This document shows positions 1 through 7,862 of a stretch of DNA of 17,583 nucleotides, piece after piece. A model generated the notes under the pieces. That model saw only the letters and a program-made list of their open reading frames with translations, ran no database searches and was not told the DNA's origin. The stretch is from the NCBI GenBank assembly GCA_002084535.1, contig NBLI01000009.1:1-17583 (forward strand), given 5' to 3'. Within the stretch, counting starts at the first letter, position 1. Each line of letters starts with the position of its first letter. The translations under genes and the position numbers were made by a program. The DNA is from Candidatus Zhuqueibacterota bacterium 4572_119 (lineage in GTDB: Bacteria; Zhuqueibacterota; Zhuqueibacteria; Thermofontimicrobiales; Thermofontimicrobiaceae).

Positions 1-1
1 G

Positions 2-562
2 GCGGATTCTATTATTGTCAATCCCCATAAATGGCTATTTACGCAAATCGATTGCAGTGTGCTTTATTGCAGAAGAATGAATGTTTTGAAACAAGCGTTC
101 AGCCTTGTGCCGGAGTATCTTCGTACCGGTGAAGGTGAACAGGTGAAAAATTACATGGATTACGGAATCGCCCTGGGAAGACGGTTCCGGGCGTTGAAAT
201 TGTGGATGGTGATTTGTTCGCTGGGGACAGAGAAGATAAAGCACATTATCAAGGGACACATCAACATGGCGCGAAAACTTTCCGCGTTAATTGAAGCACA
301 TCCTGATTTTGAATTAATGGCGCCTGTTCCATTCAGTACACTGGTTTTTTGCTTTAATCCACATGATATTAATAAAGAGCTGAATCAAATAAATGAAGAA
401 CTGCTCAAAAGAATAAACGCGTCAGGGAAGGCATTTCTTTCTCACACAATATTAGGGGGCAAGTTTGGGATTCGGTTGGCAATCGGAAATATTAAAACCA
501 CCTGGCAGGACGTCAAAATCGTCTGGGACATTGTTTTGGAAAAATCCGCGGAATTGAAATAA
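2..562 (+). CDS. Group II PLP-dependent amino-acid decarboxylase, C-terminal part (cut by window start)
   Basis: The gene runs in from the left edge; 186 residues are visible and the N-terminal part lies outside the window. The reading frame opens with NPHKWLF at fragment residues 7-13. This is the signature of aromatic-L-amino-acid/glutamate-type (group II) decarboxylases, and Lys10 of the fragment is the lysine that forms the Schiff base with pyridoxal phosphate. In DOPA decarboxylase this lysine is near residue 303 of about 480, so the roughly 176 residues following it fit the family length and the C-terminus looks complete. Next comes an EYLRT segment and a GRRFRALKLWM stretch, both typical of the family. 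It is a cytosolic enzyme releasing CO2 from an amino acid; the substrate (tyrosine, DOPA, tryptophan or other) cannot be told from this part. The stop codon is one base before the start of the radical SAM gene, so the two are probably co-transcribed. Confidence 0.9.
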   Translation, partial: ADSIIVNPHKWLFTQIDCSVLYCRRMNVLKQAFSLVPEYLRTGEGEQVKNYMDYGIALGRRFRALKLWMVICSLGTEKIKHIIKGHINMARKLSALIEAHPDFELMAPVPFSTLVFCFNPHDINKELNQINEELLKRINASGKAFLSHTILGGKFGIRLAIGNIKTTWQDVKIVWDIVLEKSAELK

Positions 563-563
563 G

Positions 564-1469
564 ATGGTAAAATCTCATTATTTGTATTTTTTAAAACATA
601 ATTTATCTGCCCGGTTGCTGGGAAAAAAAAGACCGTTATTAGCCGGTTTCAAAATTACTTATCGTTGTAATTTGAAGTGCAGAACCTGTCCATTTTGGAA
701 AAAAGACGAGATCGATATCCCTTATGAAAAAGCAATCGCTGTTATGGACGAGTTTCACAAGCTCGGTGTCCGTTTGTTGATTTTTGAAGGTGGCGAACCT
801 TTTATCTGGCGTGAAAAAAAACACAGGTTTGAAGACCTTGTTAATTATGCCAAAAAAAGATTTTACCGTGTCGGTGTAACCACAAATGGTATGCTGCCGC
901 TTGACTCTTCCGCTGATGTTCTCTGGGTGAGTTTAGACGGCTTAAAAAAATCCCATGATTTGAATCGCGGGAAAAGTTTTGACACCATCATAGAAAATGT
1001 TGTCAAATCCTCTCATTCAAAAATTTTGGCGAATATTACCATTACCAGTTTAAATCATCATGAGATCGATGACGCGGTTAAATTTCTAAATCCGCTGGTA
1101 AAAGGAATTACCATCCAATTTTACTACCCCTTTCCCAATTCAGAAGATTTAAGTTTACCGGTAAAAGATCGTATCAATGTTCTTGACAAGATTATTTATC
1201 TTAAAAGAAAAGGATACAAAATTCTTGACTCGGTACGCGCGCTTCAGGATTTGAAATATAATTCATGGCGCTGCCATGATTGGCTCATTGCCAACGCGGA
1301 ACCCAATGGAAAGATGAACGTGGGCTGCTACCTCAAAGGGCGCGCGGCTATCGGATGCGAGAACTGCGGATTTGCAGCACACACGGAAATCTCATTAGCT
1401 TATGATTGGCGCGCTGGGGCAATTTTGAGTGGTAAAAAAGTTTTTGATTTTAAAATATTAGATTTTTAA
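564..1469 (+). CDS. Radical SAM protein with a C-terminal four-cysteine region
   Basis: This 301-aa protein has the radical SAM cluster motif CNLKCRTC (Cys35, Cys39, Cys42; C-x3-C-x2-C), which binds the [4Fe-4S] cluster that cleaves S-adenosylmethionine. A GGEP motif (residues 76-79) matches the SAM-binding glycine-rich strand. The C-terminal region has Cys237, Cys255, Cys265 and Cys268, spaced like a SPASM or twitch auxiliary cluster site, so a second Fe-S cluster is plausible. The ATG is one base after the decarboxylase stop, and no good Shine-Dalgarno sequence precedes it, which suggests translational coupling. The substrate is not recognisable. Radical SAM proteins of this size include peptide-modifying and lipid-modifying enzymes; no precursor peptide gene is visible here, and the partner decarboxylase suggests small-molecule chemistry, but that is inference. 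Confidence 0.85.
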   Translation: MVKSHYLYFLKHNLSARLLGKKRPLLAGFKITYRCNLKCRTCPFWKKDEIDIPYEKAIAVMDEFHKLGVRLLIFEGGEPFIWREKKHRFEDLVNYAKKRFYRVGVTTNGMLPLDSSADVLWVSLDGLKKSHDLNRGKSFDTIIENVVKSSHSKILANITITSLNHHEIDDAVKFLNPLVKGITIQFYYPFPNSEDLSLPVKDRINVLDKIIYLKRKGYKILDSVRALQDLKYNSWRCHDWLIANAEPNGKMNVGCYLKGRAAIGCENCGFAAHTEISLAYDWRAGAILSGKKVFDFKILDF

Positions 1470-1550
1470 AAGAGAAAGCACGGCTCGCTAAAAAACAATG
1501 TTTACCAAAAAAATGAAGCCTGATGAAAAACTAACTACTTGACTGAGACC

Positions 1551-2505
1551 ATGAAAATGAAATTAAACGTAACTAAACCAACTTTACTTTTAGATATCCA
1601 GAAGGCTCAAAAAAACATCGCCCTTATGGCAGAAAAAGCGATCACTAACGACATTCGTTTTCGTCCTCATTTTAAAACTCATCAATCCGCTGAAATCGGG
1701 AAGTGGTTTAAAAAATTTGGAACGGAATCAGCAACAGTATCGTCTGTTGAGATGGCAGAATATTTTGCAAATAACGGATGGACTGATATTACAATCGCCT
1801 TCCCGGTCAACGTACTTGAAATCGAACGAATTAATAAACTTGCCAAAACAAATAAATCGTACTGGTCAGCTAACCCTTTCAGGAATTTTGACTCACGCGG
1901 GACATTCTTACCACACGCAGTCAAAGACTGAAATAATAGATATTTTTCGTCTGACACTGGCGCGAATGAACCAAGCAAAAAAGACTTTAACGTCAGCGGG
2001 ATACGAACCTATAGAGATTTCTATTGGCGATACTCCAGGCTGCAGTTTGATAACGGACTTCACCGGGGTCGATGAAATTCGACCTGGTAATTTTGTGTTT
2101 TATGATGTAACGCAATTTTGTTTGGGAGTCTGTGAATTAGAGCAAATCGCTGTGGCTTTAGCATGTCCGGTAGTGGCAAAGTACCCGGATAGAAATGAAG
2201 TTGTTGTTTATGGCGGCGCGATACATTTGTCAAAGGAGTTTATTGAAGAAAAAACAGGCAGCAAAATTTATGGCTATGTAGTTCAGCCGGGGGATAATGA
2301 ATGGGGCGCGCTTGTAAATCAAACATACGTATCAGCCTTATCCCAGGAGCATGGAATTGTTAAAACAAACCAGGAATTTATAGATAAAATTAAAGTGGGA
2401 GATTTTTTGCTTATTTTGCCGGTACATTCCTGTCTGACTGTAAATTTAATGAAATATTTTTATACGATGGATGGTGAAGTGATAAAGACGATGCAAAGTA
2501 AATAA
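1551..2505 (+). pseudogene. Broken D-serine dehydratase / D-threonine aldolase-like gene (internal deletion plus frameshift)
   Basis: Two reading frames together encode a fold-type III PLP enzyme of the DSD1/alanine racemase N-terminal family. The first frame (1551 to about 1855) carries RPHFKTH, whose lysine (residue 42) is the PLP-binding residue. The second frame (about 1868-2505) starts in LSGILTHAGHSYH and ends with LPVHSCLT, whose His and Cys match the zinc ligands of eukaryotic-type D-serine dehydratase. The two halves are in different frames. Joined, they give about 318 residues against roughly 360-380 for the family, and the stretch missing at the join normally carries the barrel strand with DTGxxRTG. 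The first frame stops at 1931 after a nonsense tail. The start is placed at ATG 1551, with ATG 1557 and TTG 1539 as alternatives. An assembly error could produce the same picture, but about 150-200 missing bases plus a frame change fits a real deletion better. Confidence 0.8.
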
Positions 2506-2515
2506 AAGTAGATTT

Positions 2516-2720
2516 GATGAATGAGTCAACTCTAAAAAGGTAAAAACCAGGTATTTTTCAATCAAAACAAAACTGTTTATATTGAAGTTATTGCACCATA
2601 ATTTAAAAGGTAAAAACCAGGTATTTTTCAATCAAAACAAAACTGTTTATATTGAAGTTATTGCACCATAATTTATGAAAAATCTTAAAATACCTGGTTT
2701 TTAGAATGGACTCATGAATC
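2516..2720. repeat. Inverted-repeat-bounded element (MITE-like), about 205 bp
   Basis: The two ends are imperfect inverted repeats. The left arm begins at 2516 and the right arm, read from 2720 backwards, matches it with about 19 of the first 23 bases identical. Both then continue into the shared core CCAGGTATTTT, with 8 extra bases (GGTAAAAA) in the left arm before that core. A 16-bp perfect pair, AAAAACCAGGTATTTT at 2542-2557 (repeated at 2612-2627) and its complement at 2687-2702, forms the inner part. No open reading frame of note lies inside. It may be a non-autonomous mobile element or a fold-back repeat. No clear target-site duplication is visible in the flanks. Confidence 0.55.
2535..2675. 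repeat. Perfect 70-bp tandem duplication (two copies)
   Basis: Bases 2535-2604 and 2605-2674 are identical over all 70 positions. The identity breaks at 2534 versus 2604 and at 2606 versus 2676. Each copy carries one AAAAACCAGGTATTTT arm of the surrounding inverted repeat, so there are two left arms for one right arm. Perfect identity in non-coding DNA points to a very recent duplication, or to an assembly artefact at a repeat. Confidence 0.95.
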
Positions 2721-2725
2721 AATAT

Positions 2726-2762
2726 AAAAAAGCCAGACCTCGATTTGAAATCTGGCTTTTTT
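2726..2762. terminator. Bidirectional rho-independent terminator
   Basis: A GCCAGA/TCTGGC stem (2732-2737 with 2751-2756) encloses a 13-base loop. It is flanked by an A-run (2726-2731) on the left and a T-run (2757-2763) on the right, so it can end transcripts from both directions. It lies between the rightward dehydratase remnant and the leftward S46 peptidase gene, where a convergent terminator is expected. Confidence 0.9.
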
Positions 2763-2779
2763 TAATTTAGTTCGAAGAA

Positions 2780-4945
2780 TTACTGAACTATTTCAAGCTC
2801 CTTTAATACATTGTCTGCTTTGCCAAGTTTTTCCGTGATAAAAATAATATAGCGGGAGTCGACGCTGATCGTGCGCGTAAGCGCCGGATCAAACTGGAAA
2901 TCACTGGTCATGGATTCGTAATTGCCATCGAATACCAAACCGATAATTTCACCTTTTCCGTTCAGGACCGAGCTGCCGGAATTTCCACCGGTGATGTCCG
3001 TATCATGTAAAAAGTTGACAGGAACATCATTCAGGTTTTTATCCGCGTATTTCCCGAAATCTTTTTCCTGGTAGAGCCTGGTCAACTCATCCGGATTATC
3101 AAATGGTTCTTCGCCGGTATTTTTGTCAACCACTCCTTTTAATGTGGTTACCCAGCCATATTTTACAGCATCCCTGGGGCTGTAACCTTTGACAAAACCA
3201 TAGGTAAAGCGAATAGTTCCATTGGCATCCGGGTAGAGGCTTGATTTTTTCCATTCATACATACCGCGAATGAGTGGTGGACGAAGTTTATAAACAGCGC
3301 CAACGAAAATGTCATATTTGTCCTGAATTTGCTCACTTTCTTTTTGCAGTTCAGCCGCGAATTTAATTAAAGGATCGTTCATTCGATCGATTTCTTCTTT
3401 TGAATTCTTAAATAAATCCAGTGAAGCATCAAAATCGGTAAAGATGGTTTTGGAAAAAACTTCTTCTACGAAAGCCTGTGCCAGCATTTTGCGCTCTTTG
3501 CCGGTTTTGCCCTGAATGATTTTTTCCACCGCCTCAATCTTTTGTCCTTCTGGCAAATCACCGGCTTTTTCGATCCATATTGCCAATAATTTTTTGTCCG
3601 CGGGAATATCAATTAAATCTTTTTGCTGAATGATATTTTTTTTAACGCGGGAAACATTTTTGTCAGAAAAGCCCGGTTCCCGATCGGCTTGTTTTTTCTT
3701 TCTTTCAATACTCCAGCGGTAAATGTAATTCGCGTTGCCCAACAACTGACTGCTGCCCATCACGTATCCAAGAAAATTTTGCTTTTCATGATAGGTATTC
3801 AGGTCAGCATAAATTTTTTCAATTTCAGGAAGTACATTCCCATATTTTTTTTGGAGTTTTGATTTCTTTTTCAGAAATGCTTTGAATTTTTTTTCTTGAT
3901 TTCTTTTTCGTTCCAAAAGCCGTGATTTTTTTAATCCTTCCACCATGCCCTGGTTATTTTTGAGAACATTGTTCAAGCCCTTAATCCGGGATGCGTATTT
4001 GATTTGTAGATCTCGGTCTTCCCCGGCAAGTTCTTCAAGCGCGGTGATATTGGTTTTACAGAAATCAATGGTTCGGGGATAGCTGCTATGCTCCCAGAGA
4101 TTTATTGAATAGGAAGTTCTGTAGCGCATAGTGTTGCCCGGATATCCGATCACCATAGTAAAATCATTTTCTTTAATTCCATTAATGGAAATTTTTAAAT
4201 ATTTTTCCGGTTTGTAGGGAATGTTGTCCTCGGAAAATTCCGCAGGTTTGCCATTGCGATCAACGTAAGCGCGCATAAATGAAAAATCACCTGTATGGCG
4301 GGGCCACATCCAGTTGTCAATATCGCCACCATATTCTCCCACAGACCTGGGTGGCGCGTAAACCAAACGTATATCTTTGATGACAAAATATTTGAACAAA
4401 TAATATTGGGTGCCGCTTAACATTTCCTGCACTGAAGCCTGAATGAAATCTTCTGTTTCAGCGGCTTCACGTAATTCGCGTTTGTTTTTTTCTAATATTT
4501 CATACCGCTCACCATAGGACATATCTTGACTAACACCTTTGAGAATTTTTTTGGTGACATCCTTCATTTCGACGCATAGTCTTGCCTGGTAACCTTTTGC
4601 CGGTATTTCATCTCTTGTTGTTTTAGCAAGAAATCCATTATTGATAAAATCCTGTTCCGCGCTGCTTTGACGTTGAATCGCGCCATAAGCAACATGGTGG
4701 TTGGTCAGAATCAGTCCTTTGGGTGAAACAAAAGTGCCGGTACCACCTCCCAATTGTACGACAGCGTCAGAAATATCACTGCCCTTCGGATTGTAAATGT
4801 CTTTCGCGTTGAGCTCGATTCCTTTTTCCTTCAAGGTTTTCCAGTCCATTTTTTTCAATCCATCAAGCATCCACATTCCCTCATCTGCCAAAGAAATTGA
4901 AGATAACAGTAAAAGGAAAACAAGTACTGGTAAAAATCTTTTCAT
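2780..4945 (-). CDS. S46 family dipeptidyl-peptidase, DPP7-type
   Basis: This 721-aa exported serine exopeptidase would release dipeptides from peptide N-termini in the periplasm. A signal peptide is clear: MKR, a leucine-rich core, and a likely cut after SLA at residue 20. The catalytic triad positions of family S46 can be read: His in LTNHHV (83/84), Asp220 in WPRHTGDF, and Ser656 in GGNSGS. Eighteen residues after Ser656 comes Gly674 (FDGNYE). In DPP11 the equivalent residue is Arg673, which binds acidic P1 side chains, whereas DPP7 has Gly; a preference for hydrophobic P1 residues is therefore inferred. The length (about 700-720) is normal for the family. The start is supported by a strong GGAGG at 4952-4956, six bases before the ATG. 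The gene is probably transcribed alone, between two terminators. S46 peptidases occur in Bacteroidota and relatives and some Gammaproteobacteria that use peptides as food. Confidence 0.95.
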   Translation of the reverse strand: MKRFLPVLVFLLLLSSISLADEGMWMLDGLKKMDWKTLKEKGIELNAKDIYNPKGSDISDAVVQLGGGTGTFVSPKGLILTNHHVAYGAIQRQSSAEQDFINNGFLAKTTRDEIPAKGYQARLCVEMKDVTKKILKGVSQDMSYGERYEILEKNKRELREAAETEDFIQASVQEMLSGTQYYLFKYFVIKDIRLVYAPPRSVGEYGGDIDNWMWPRHTGDFSFMRAYVDRNGKPAEFSEDNIPYKPEKYLKISINGIKENDFTMVIGYPGNTMRYRTSYSINLWEHSSYPRTIDFCKTNITALEELAGEDRDLQIKYASRIKGLNNVLKNNQGMVEGLKKSRLLERKRNQEKKFKAFLKKKSKLQKKYGNVLPEIEKIYADLNTYHEKQNFLGYVMGSSQLLGNANYIYRWSIERKKKQADREPGFSDKNVSRVKKNIIQQKDLIDIPADKKLLAIWIEKAGDLPEGQKIEAVEKIIQGKTGKERKMLAQAFVEEVFSKTIFTDFDASLDLFKNSKEEIDRMNDPLIKFAAELQKESEQIQDKYDIFVGAVYKLRPPLIRGMYEWKKSSLYPDANGTIRFTYGFVKGYSPRDAVKYGWVTTLKGVVDKNTGEEPFDNPDELTRLYQEKDFGKYADKNLNDVPVNFLHDTDITGGNSGSSVLNGKGEIIGLVFDGNYESMTSDFQFDPALTRTISVDSRYIIFITEKLGKADNVLKELEIVQ

Positions 4946-4951
4946 TTAAAT

Positions 4952-4956
4952 CCTCC
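4952..4956 (-). promoter_or_regulatory. Strong ribosome binding site of the S46 peptidase gene
   Basis: GGAGG on the minus strand, six bases before the ATG at 4945, fixes the start that gives the signal peptide. Confidence 0.8.
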
Positions 4957-5093
4957 AAATTATAATAAATGTATCGTGAGTTAAAAGAATATATACGCTC
5001 AACCAGGGAAAAAAGTTGCTTTTAATTGGATTGAAAAGAGGAGGCGGTGTTAGTTTAATGATAAGTGAAAACTCAAAGGTTGTGAGACTATCG

Positions 5094-5134
5094 AAAAAAA
5101 AATGCCCCTCAAAAAAATCAAATTGAGTGGCATT
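5094..5134 (-). terminator. Rho-independent terminator after nfnB
   Basis: The arms 5101-5112 and 5123-5134 pair over 12 bases with one mismatch (AATGCCCCTCAA against AATGCCACTCAA), around a 10-base loop. On the minus strand the hairpin is followed by a T-run (5100-5094). It lies about 20 bases past the nfnB stop and ends the redox cluster. Confidence 0.9.
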
Positions 5135-5154
5135 AAAAGATAAAGATTTCTTGT

Positions 5155-6561
5155 TTACGATGAAGTTAAATATTCATGCATCGATCTGGCAGCAATTCTG
5201 CCGGCGCCCATGGCTAAAATTACCGTGGCTGCTCCTGAAACAACATCACCACCAGCCCAAACCCGGTCTTTTGATGTTTTACCGGTTTCTTCATCAGCTT
5301 TGATATTTCCCCATTTACCCATTTCCAACCCGGGAGTTGTATCAGGGATTAGAGGATTGGGATTATTTCCGATCGCGCAAATTGCGGCATCCATGGGAAT
5401 GATATATTCGGAGCCTTCGATGGGAACAGGTCTCCGCCTGCCCGACGCGTCCGGTTCGCCCAGCTCCATTTTCAAACATTCAATTTCTTTTATCCAACCG
5501 TTCTCATCGCCGATGTATCTCACCGGCAGAGTCAGGAAGTGAAAAACGACTCCTTCTTCTTCGGCGTTTTCCACCTCCTCAAGCCGGGCAGGTAATTCAT
5601 CTCTTGACCGGCGGTAGATAATTTGAACCTCGTCGGCGCCGAGCCGGATTGCTGTGCGGGCACAATCCATTGCCACATTACCGCCGCCAATGACTGCCAC
5701 ACGCTTGTGATTTTTAATGGGCGTGTCATATTCCGGGAATTGAAAGCCTTTCATCAGGTTCATTCTGGTTAAATATTCATTCGCCGAATAAACGCCGTTT
5801 AAATTTTCTCCGGGGATTTCCATGAACCAGGGCAGCCCAGCTCCTGATCCGACGAAAACAACATCAAATTCTTTTAGCAGATTATCCAGTTTCTTAGTTT
5901 TTCCGACAACGTAATTGGTGACAATTTTCACACCCAGCTTTTTAAGATAATTCACTTCTCTTTTAACAATGGCTTTGGGCAGCCGAAATTCCGGGATACC
6001 GTAAATAAGCACGCCGCCCATTTCGTGCAGCGCTTCGAAAATAGTTACATCGTGTCCCAGGTTGATGAGATCGCCCGCTACGGTTAAACCAGCGGGACCT
6101 CCTCCTACGATGGCAACTGTTTTTCCGGTTGCGGGGGGGATCGACGGCACCGGAGGTTCTCCCTGGGTTGCTTCCCAGTCAGCCAGGAATCTCTCCAAAC
6201 GACCAATGGCGACAGCGCCTCCCTTTTTATGCAGGATACATCCCTTTTCACATTGTTCTTCCTGGGGGCAGACCCTGCCGCAAACGGCGGGCAGCAAATT
6301 TTTCTGTTTAAGTATTTTTGTCCCCAGAGCGAAATCCTTTTCAGCGATACATTTGATAAATCCCGGTATATCAATTTCCACCGGGCAGTTAGCAACACAT
6401 TTAGGTTTTTTACATTGTAAACAACGAATTGCTTCTTCGATAGCGATATTTGCAGGATAGCCCAACGCGACTTCGTCGAAATTTTGCCGGCGAATGTCCT
6501 CATGTTGCTTGGGCATTTCTCTAATTTTTAAATCCAGTTTTTTCTTTTCTTTTTCGGGCAT
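5155..6561 (-). CDS. nfnB: NfnB (NfnL): large subunit of NADH-dependent reduced ferredoxin:NADP+ oxidoreductase
   Basis: This 468-aa cytosolic flavoprotein resembles the small subunit of glutamate synthase. Two four-cysteine groups in the N-terminal domain (Cys47, 50, 55, 59 and Cys94, 98, 104, 108) fit the two [4Fe-4S] clusters. An FAD-binding GGGPAG is at 153-158 and an NADP(H)-binding GGGNVA at 292-297, followed by YRRSRDELPA. With NfnA it would catalyse flavin-based electron bifurcation: NADPH is oxidised while NAD+ and ferredoxin are reduced, and the reverse. The nearby nfnA gene separates it from the glutamate synthase role, since no large glutamate synthase gene is present. The start has a GAGGA sequence about 9 bases upstream. 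The gene is separated from nfnA by 371 bases that hold a GxxExxY remnant, an unusual gap for this pair, so it may use its own promoter. Confidence 0.9.
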   Translation of the reverse strand: MPEKEKKKLDLKIREMPKQHEDIRRQNFDEVALGYPANIAIEEAIRCLQCKKPKCVANCPVEIDIPGFIKCIAEKDFALGTKILKQKNLLPAVCGRVCPQEEQCEKGCILHKKGGAVAIGRLERFLADWEATQGEPPVPSIPPATGKTVAIVGGGPAGLTVAGDLINLGHDVTIFEALHEMGGVLIYGIPEFRLPKAIVKREVNYLKKLGVKIVTNYVVGKTKKLDNLLKEFDVVFVGSGAGLPWFMEIPGENLNGVYSANEYLTRMNLMKGFQFPEYDTPIKNHKRVAVIGGGNVAMDCARTAIRLGADEVQIIYRRSRDELPARLEEVENAEEEGVVFHFLTLPVRYIGDENGWIKEIECLKMELGEPDASGRRRPVPIEGSEYIIPMDAAICAIGNNPNPLIPDTTPGLEMGKWGNIKADEETGKTSKDRVWAGGDVVSGAATVILAMGAGRIAARSMHEYLTSS

Positions 6562-6684
6562 ATTGTCTATCCTCGGTTTGGATTAATGCAAACGTAAAAA
6601 TAAAACGGACGGAATTATCGAATTAATGATTTAAAGAGAATCAGGCAAAGTTTTAATTTGTTTAATATTCAGGTGTATCGAACA

Positions 6685-6905
6685 AGCCACAGAGAGCACA
6701 AAGAATGATTTAACCCGCATTATTCATCATATTTTTAATTAATGTTTGTGAATAATTCAGGCTAAGTTCAATACATAACGCAGATTCATAAATAGATTGT
6801 AATAAACCAGCTCCTAATTTTTTATGAACTTCTATGCCACATCCAATTATTTTTTCATTGATTTTATTTAATTCCATCTCTGTGTCCTTTGGTGCTCTGT
6901 GGCTT
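6685..6905. repeat. Imperfect inverted repeats around the GxxExxY remnant
   Basis: The left arm (6685-6705) begins AGCCACAGAG. The right arm (6878-6905), read on the other strand, begins AAGCCACAGAG and continues with a CACCAAAGGACACAGAG-type stretch that partly matches. The arms face each other across the remnant gene, and the right arm lies directly upstream of its ATG. They may be ends of a small mobile or repeat unit, or regulatory repeats that came with the gene. Confidence 0.45.
6710..6877 (-). pseudogene. Remnant of a GxxExxY family gene
   Basis: Only 55 residues are encoded, against about 120-130 for the family. The start MELNKINEKIIG and the segment IEVHKKLGAGLLQSIYE (residues 15-31) match the N-terminus of GxxExxY proteins, a family related to PD-(D/E)XK nucleases. 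The motif glutamate is replaced by Gln (GLLQSIY). After IELSL (residue 40) the match stops, and the tail (TLIKNMMNN) may be the family's C-terminal end, which would mean an internal deletion rather than a simple truncation. ATG 6877 is chosen by homology; the frame is open to 6910. It is unlikely to be functional. It interrupts the nfnA-nfnB spacing. Confidence 0.65.
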
Positions 6906-6932
6906 AACACGTATGTAATTCAGAAATTAATA

Positions 6933-7781
6933 TCAATCGGAAATATGATGCGCGTGGTCTTCACATTTACTTTGCCGCATGGGAATCACTTCTTCCGAAG
7001 AATACATTTTCCGTCGTTGCAGCAATTCGTTCCAATCGATTTCATGTCCATCAAAGTCAGGTCCGTGTACACAAGCGAAACGCGTCGTCTCTCCCACGGA
7101 AACTCTGCAAACACCGCACATCCCAGTGCCATCGATCATAATCGGCGCTAAACTGACAATCGTTTTTATCCCCAACGGTTTTGTTATCTCGGAGCCGCGT
7201 TTTGACAGGTAAGTACATCCGTTAATGATTACACGATCTACCGCGCCACCTGTCTTATTAATGATATCAGGTAATTTCCCAACATGTCCTCGCAAGCCCT
7301 TTGTGCCGTCCCTGGAAATGAAAAGAAGTTGGTCTGACACTTCTTTGAGTTTATCTTCCCAATAGAATAAATAAGAACTGCGCGCTTCAAGAACAGTGAT
7401 GACTCTGTTCCCCTCTTTTTTCAAAGCCCTGGCAATGGGATAAAGACTGCCAATACCATAGCAACCGCCCAGGCAAATTACAGTGCCAAATTTATCAATT
7501 TCAGTTTCAAGCCCAAGCGGACCAACTACAGCGGGAATTGTCTGACCCGCCTGAAGAGCTGCCAACTTATTGGTTGTGACGCCAACATTCATGAAAACAA
7601 CAGATACAGTCCCGTTTTCAGAATCCCAGTCTGAAATTGAAAGAGGAATACGCTCGCCATCCTCCTCAGCGATCAATATGACAAATTGACCAGGCATTAT
7701 TTCCTGAACAACGTCCGGCGCTTCCACAGTTAATAAATGCATATTTGGAACGATCATTTCGCTTTGGATGACTTTAAACAT
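6933..7781 (-). CDS. nfnA: NfnA (NfnS): small subunit of NADH-dependent reduced ferredoxin:NADP+ oxidoreductase
   Basis: This 282-aa protein is of the PyrK/sulfhydrogenase-gamma type. RIPLSISD (44-51) matches the FAD-binding RxPLS motif of ferredoxin reductases, followed by an NAD-binding region around GGCYGIGSLYP (105-115). The [2Fe-2S] ligands Asp217, Cys222, Cys225 and Cys237 are present in DGTGMCGVC...FAC, including the unusual Asp ligand described for NfnS of Pyrococcus and Thermotoga. It would carry the NAD(H) site and pair with NfnB. The start has an excellent AAGGAG five bases upstream (7786-7791). It lies 81 bases after the NuoG-like gene, in the same direction and probably in the same transcript. 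The C-terminus ends in a Cys/His-rich tail (KCEDHAHH) of unknown meaning. Confidence 0.92.
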   Translation of the reverse strand: MFKVIQSEMIVPNMHLLTVEAPDVVQEIMPGQFVILIAEEDGERIPLSISDWDSENGTVSVVFMNVGVTTNKLAALQAGQTIPAVVGPLGLETEIDKFGTVICLGGCYGIGSLYPIARALKKEGNRVITVLEARSSYLFYWEDKLKEVSDQLLFISRDGTKGLRGHVGKLPDIINKTGGAVDRVIINGCTYLSKRGSEITKPLGIKTIVSLAPIMIDGTGMCGVCRVSVGETTRFACVHGPDFDGHEIDWNELLQRRKMYSSEEVIPMRQSKCEDHAHHISD

Positions 7782-7862
7782 CTTTTCTCCTTGTATTACG
7801 TAATGATGATATTTTAAATTACCTGGTTGAATAACATTTCTAATGATAAACTTTCAGCGGAT

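Noticed and set aside
2535..2675. CRISPR-like repeat
   Set aside because: There are only two 70-bp copies directly adjoining each other, with no spacers and no cas genes.
6062..6503. Open frames of 132 codons on both strands within nfnB
   Set aside because: They are shadows of the nfnB frame, whose cysteine and nucleotide-binding motifs are intact across this stretch.
5155..6561. Glutamate synthase small subunit (gltD)
   Set aside because: No large glutamate synthase gene is in the window, and an NfnA gene with the exact [2Fe-2S] ligands is just upstream; NfnB is the better reading.
7795..7804. ATTACGTAAT palindrome upstream of nfnA
   Set aside because: It is only 10 bp and AT-rich; such a short dyad is expected by chance and no second copy was seen.
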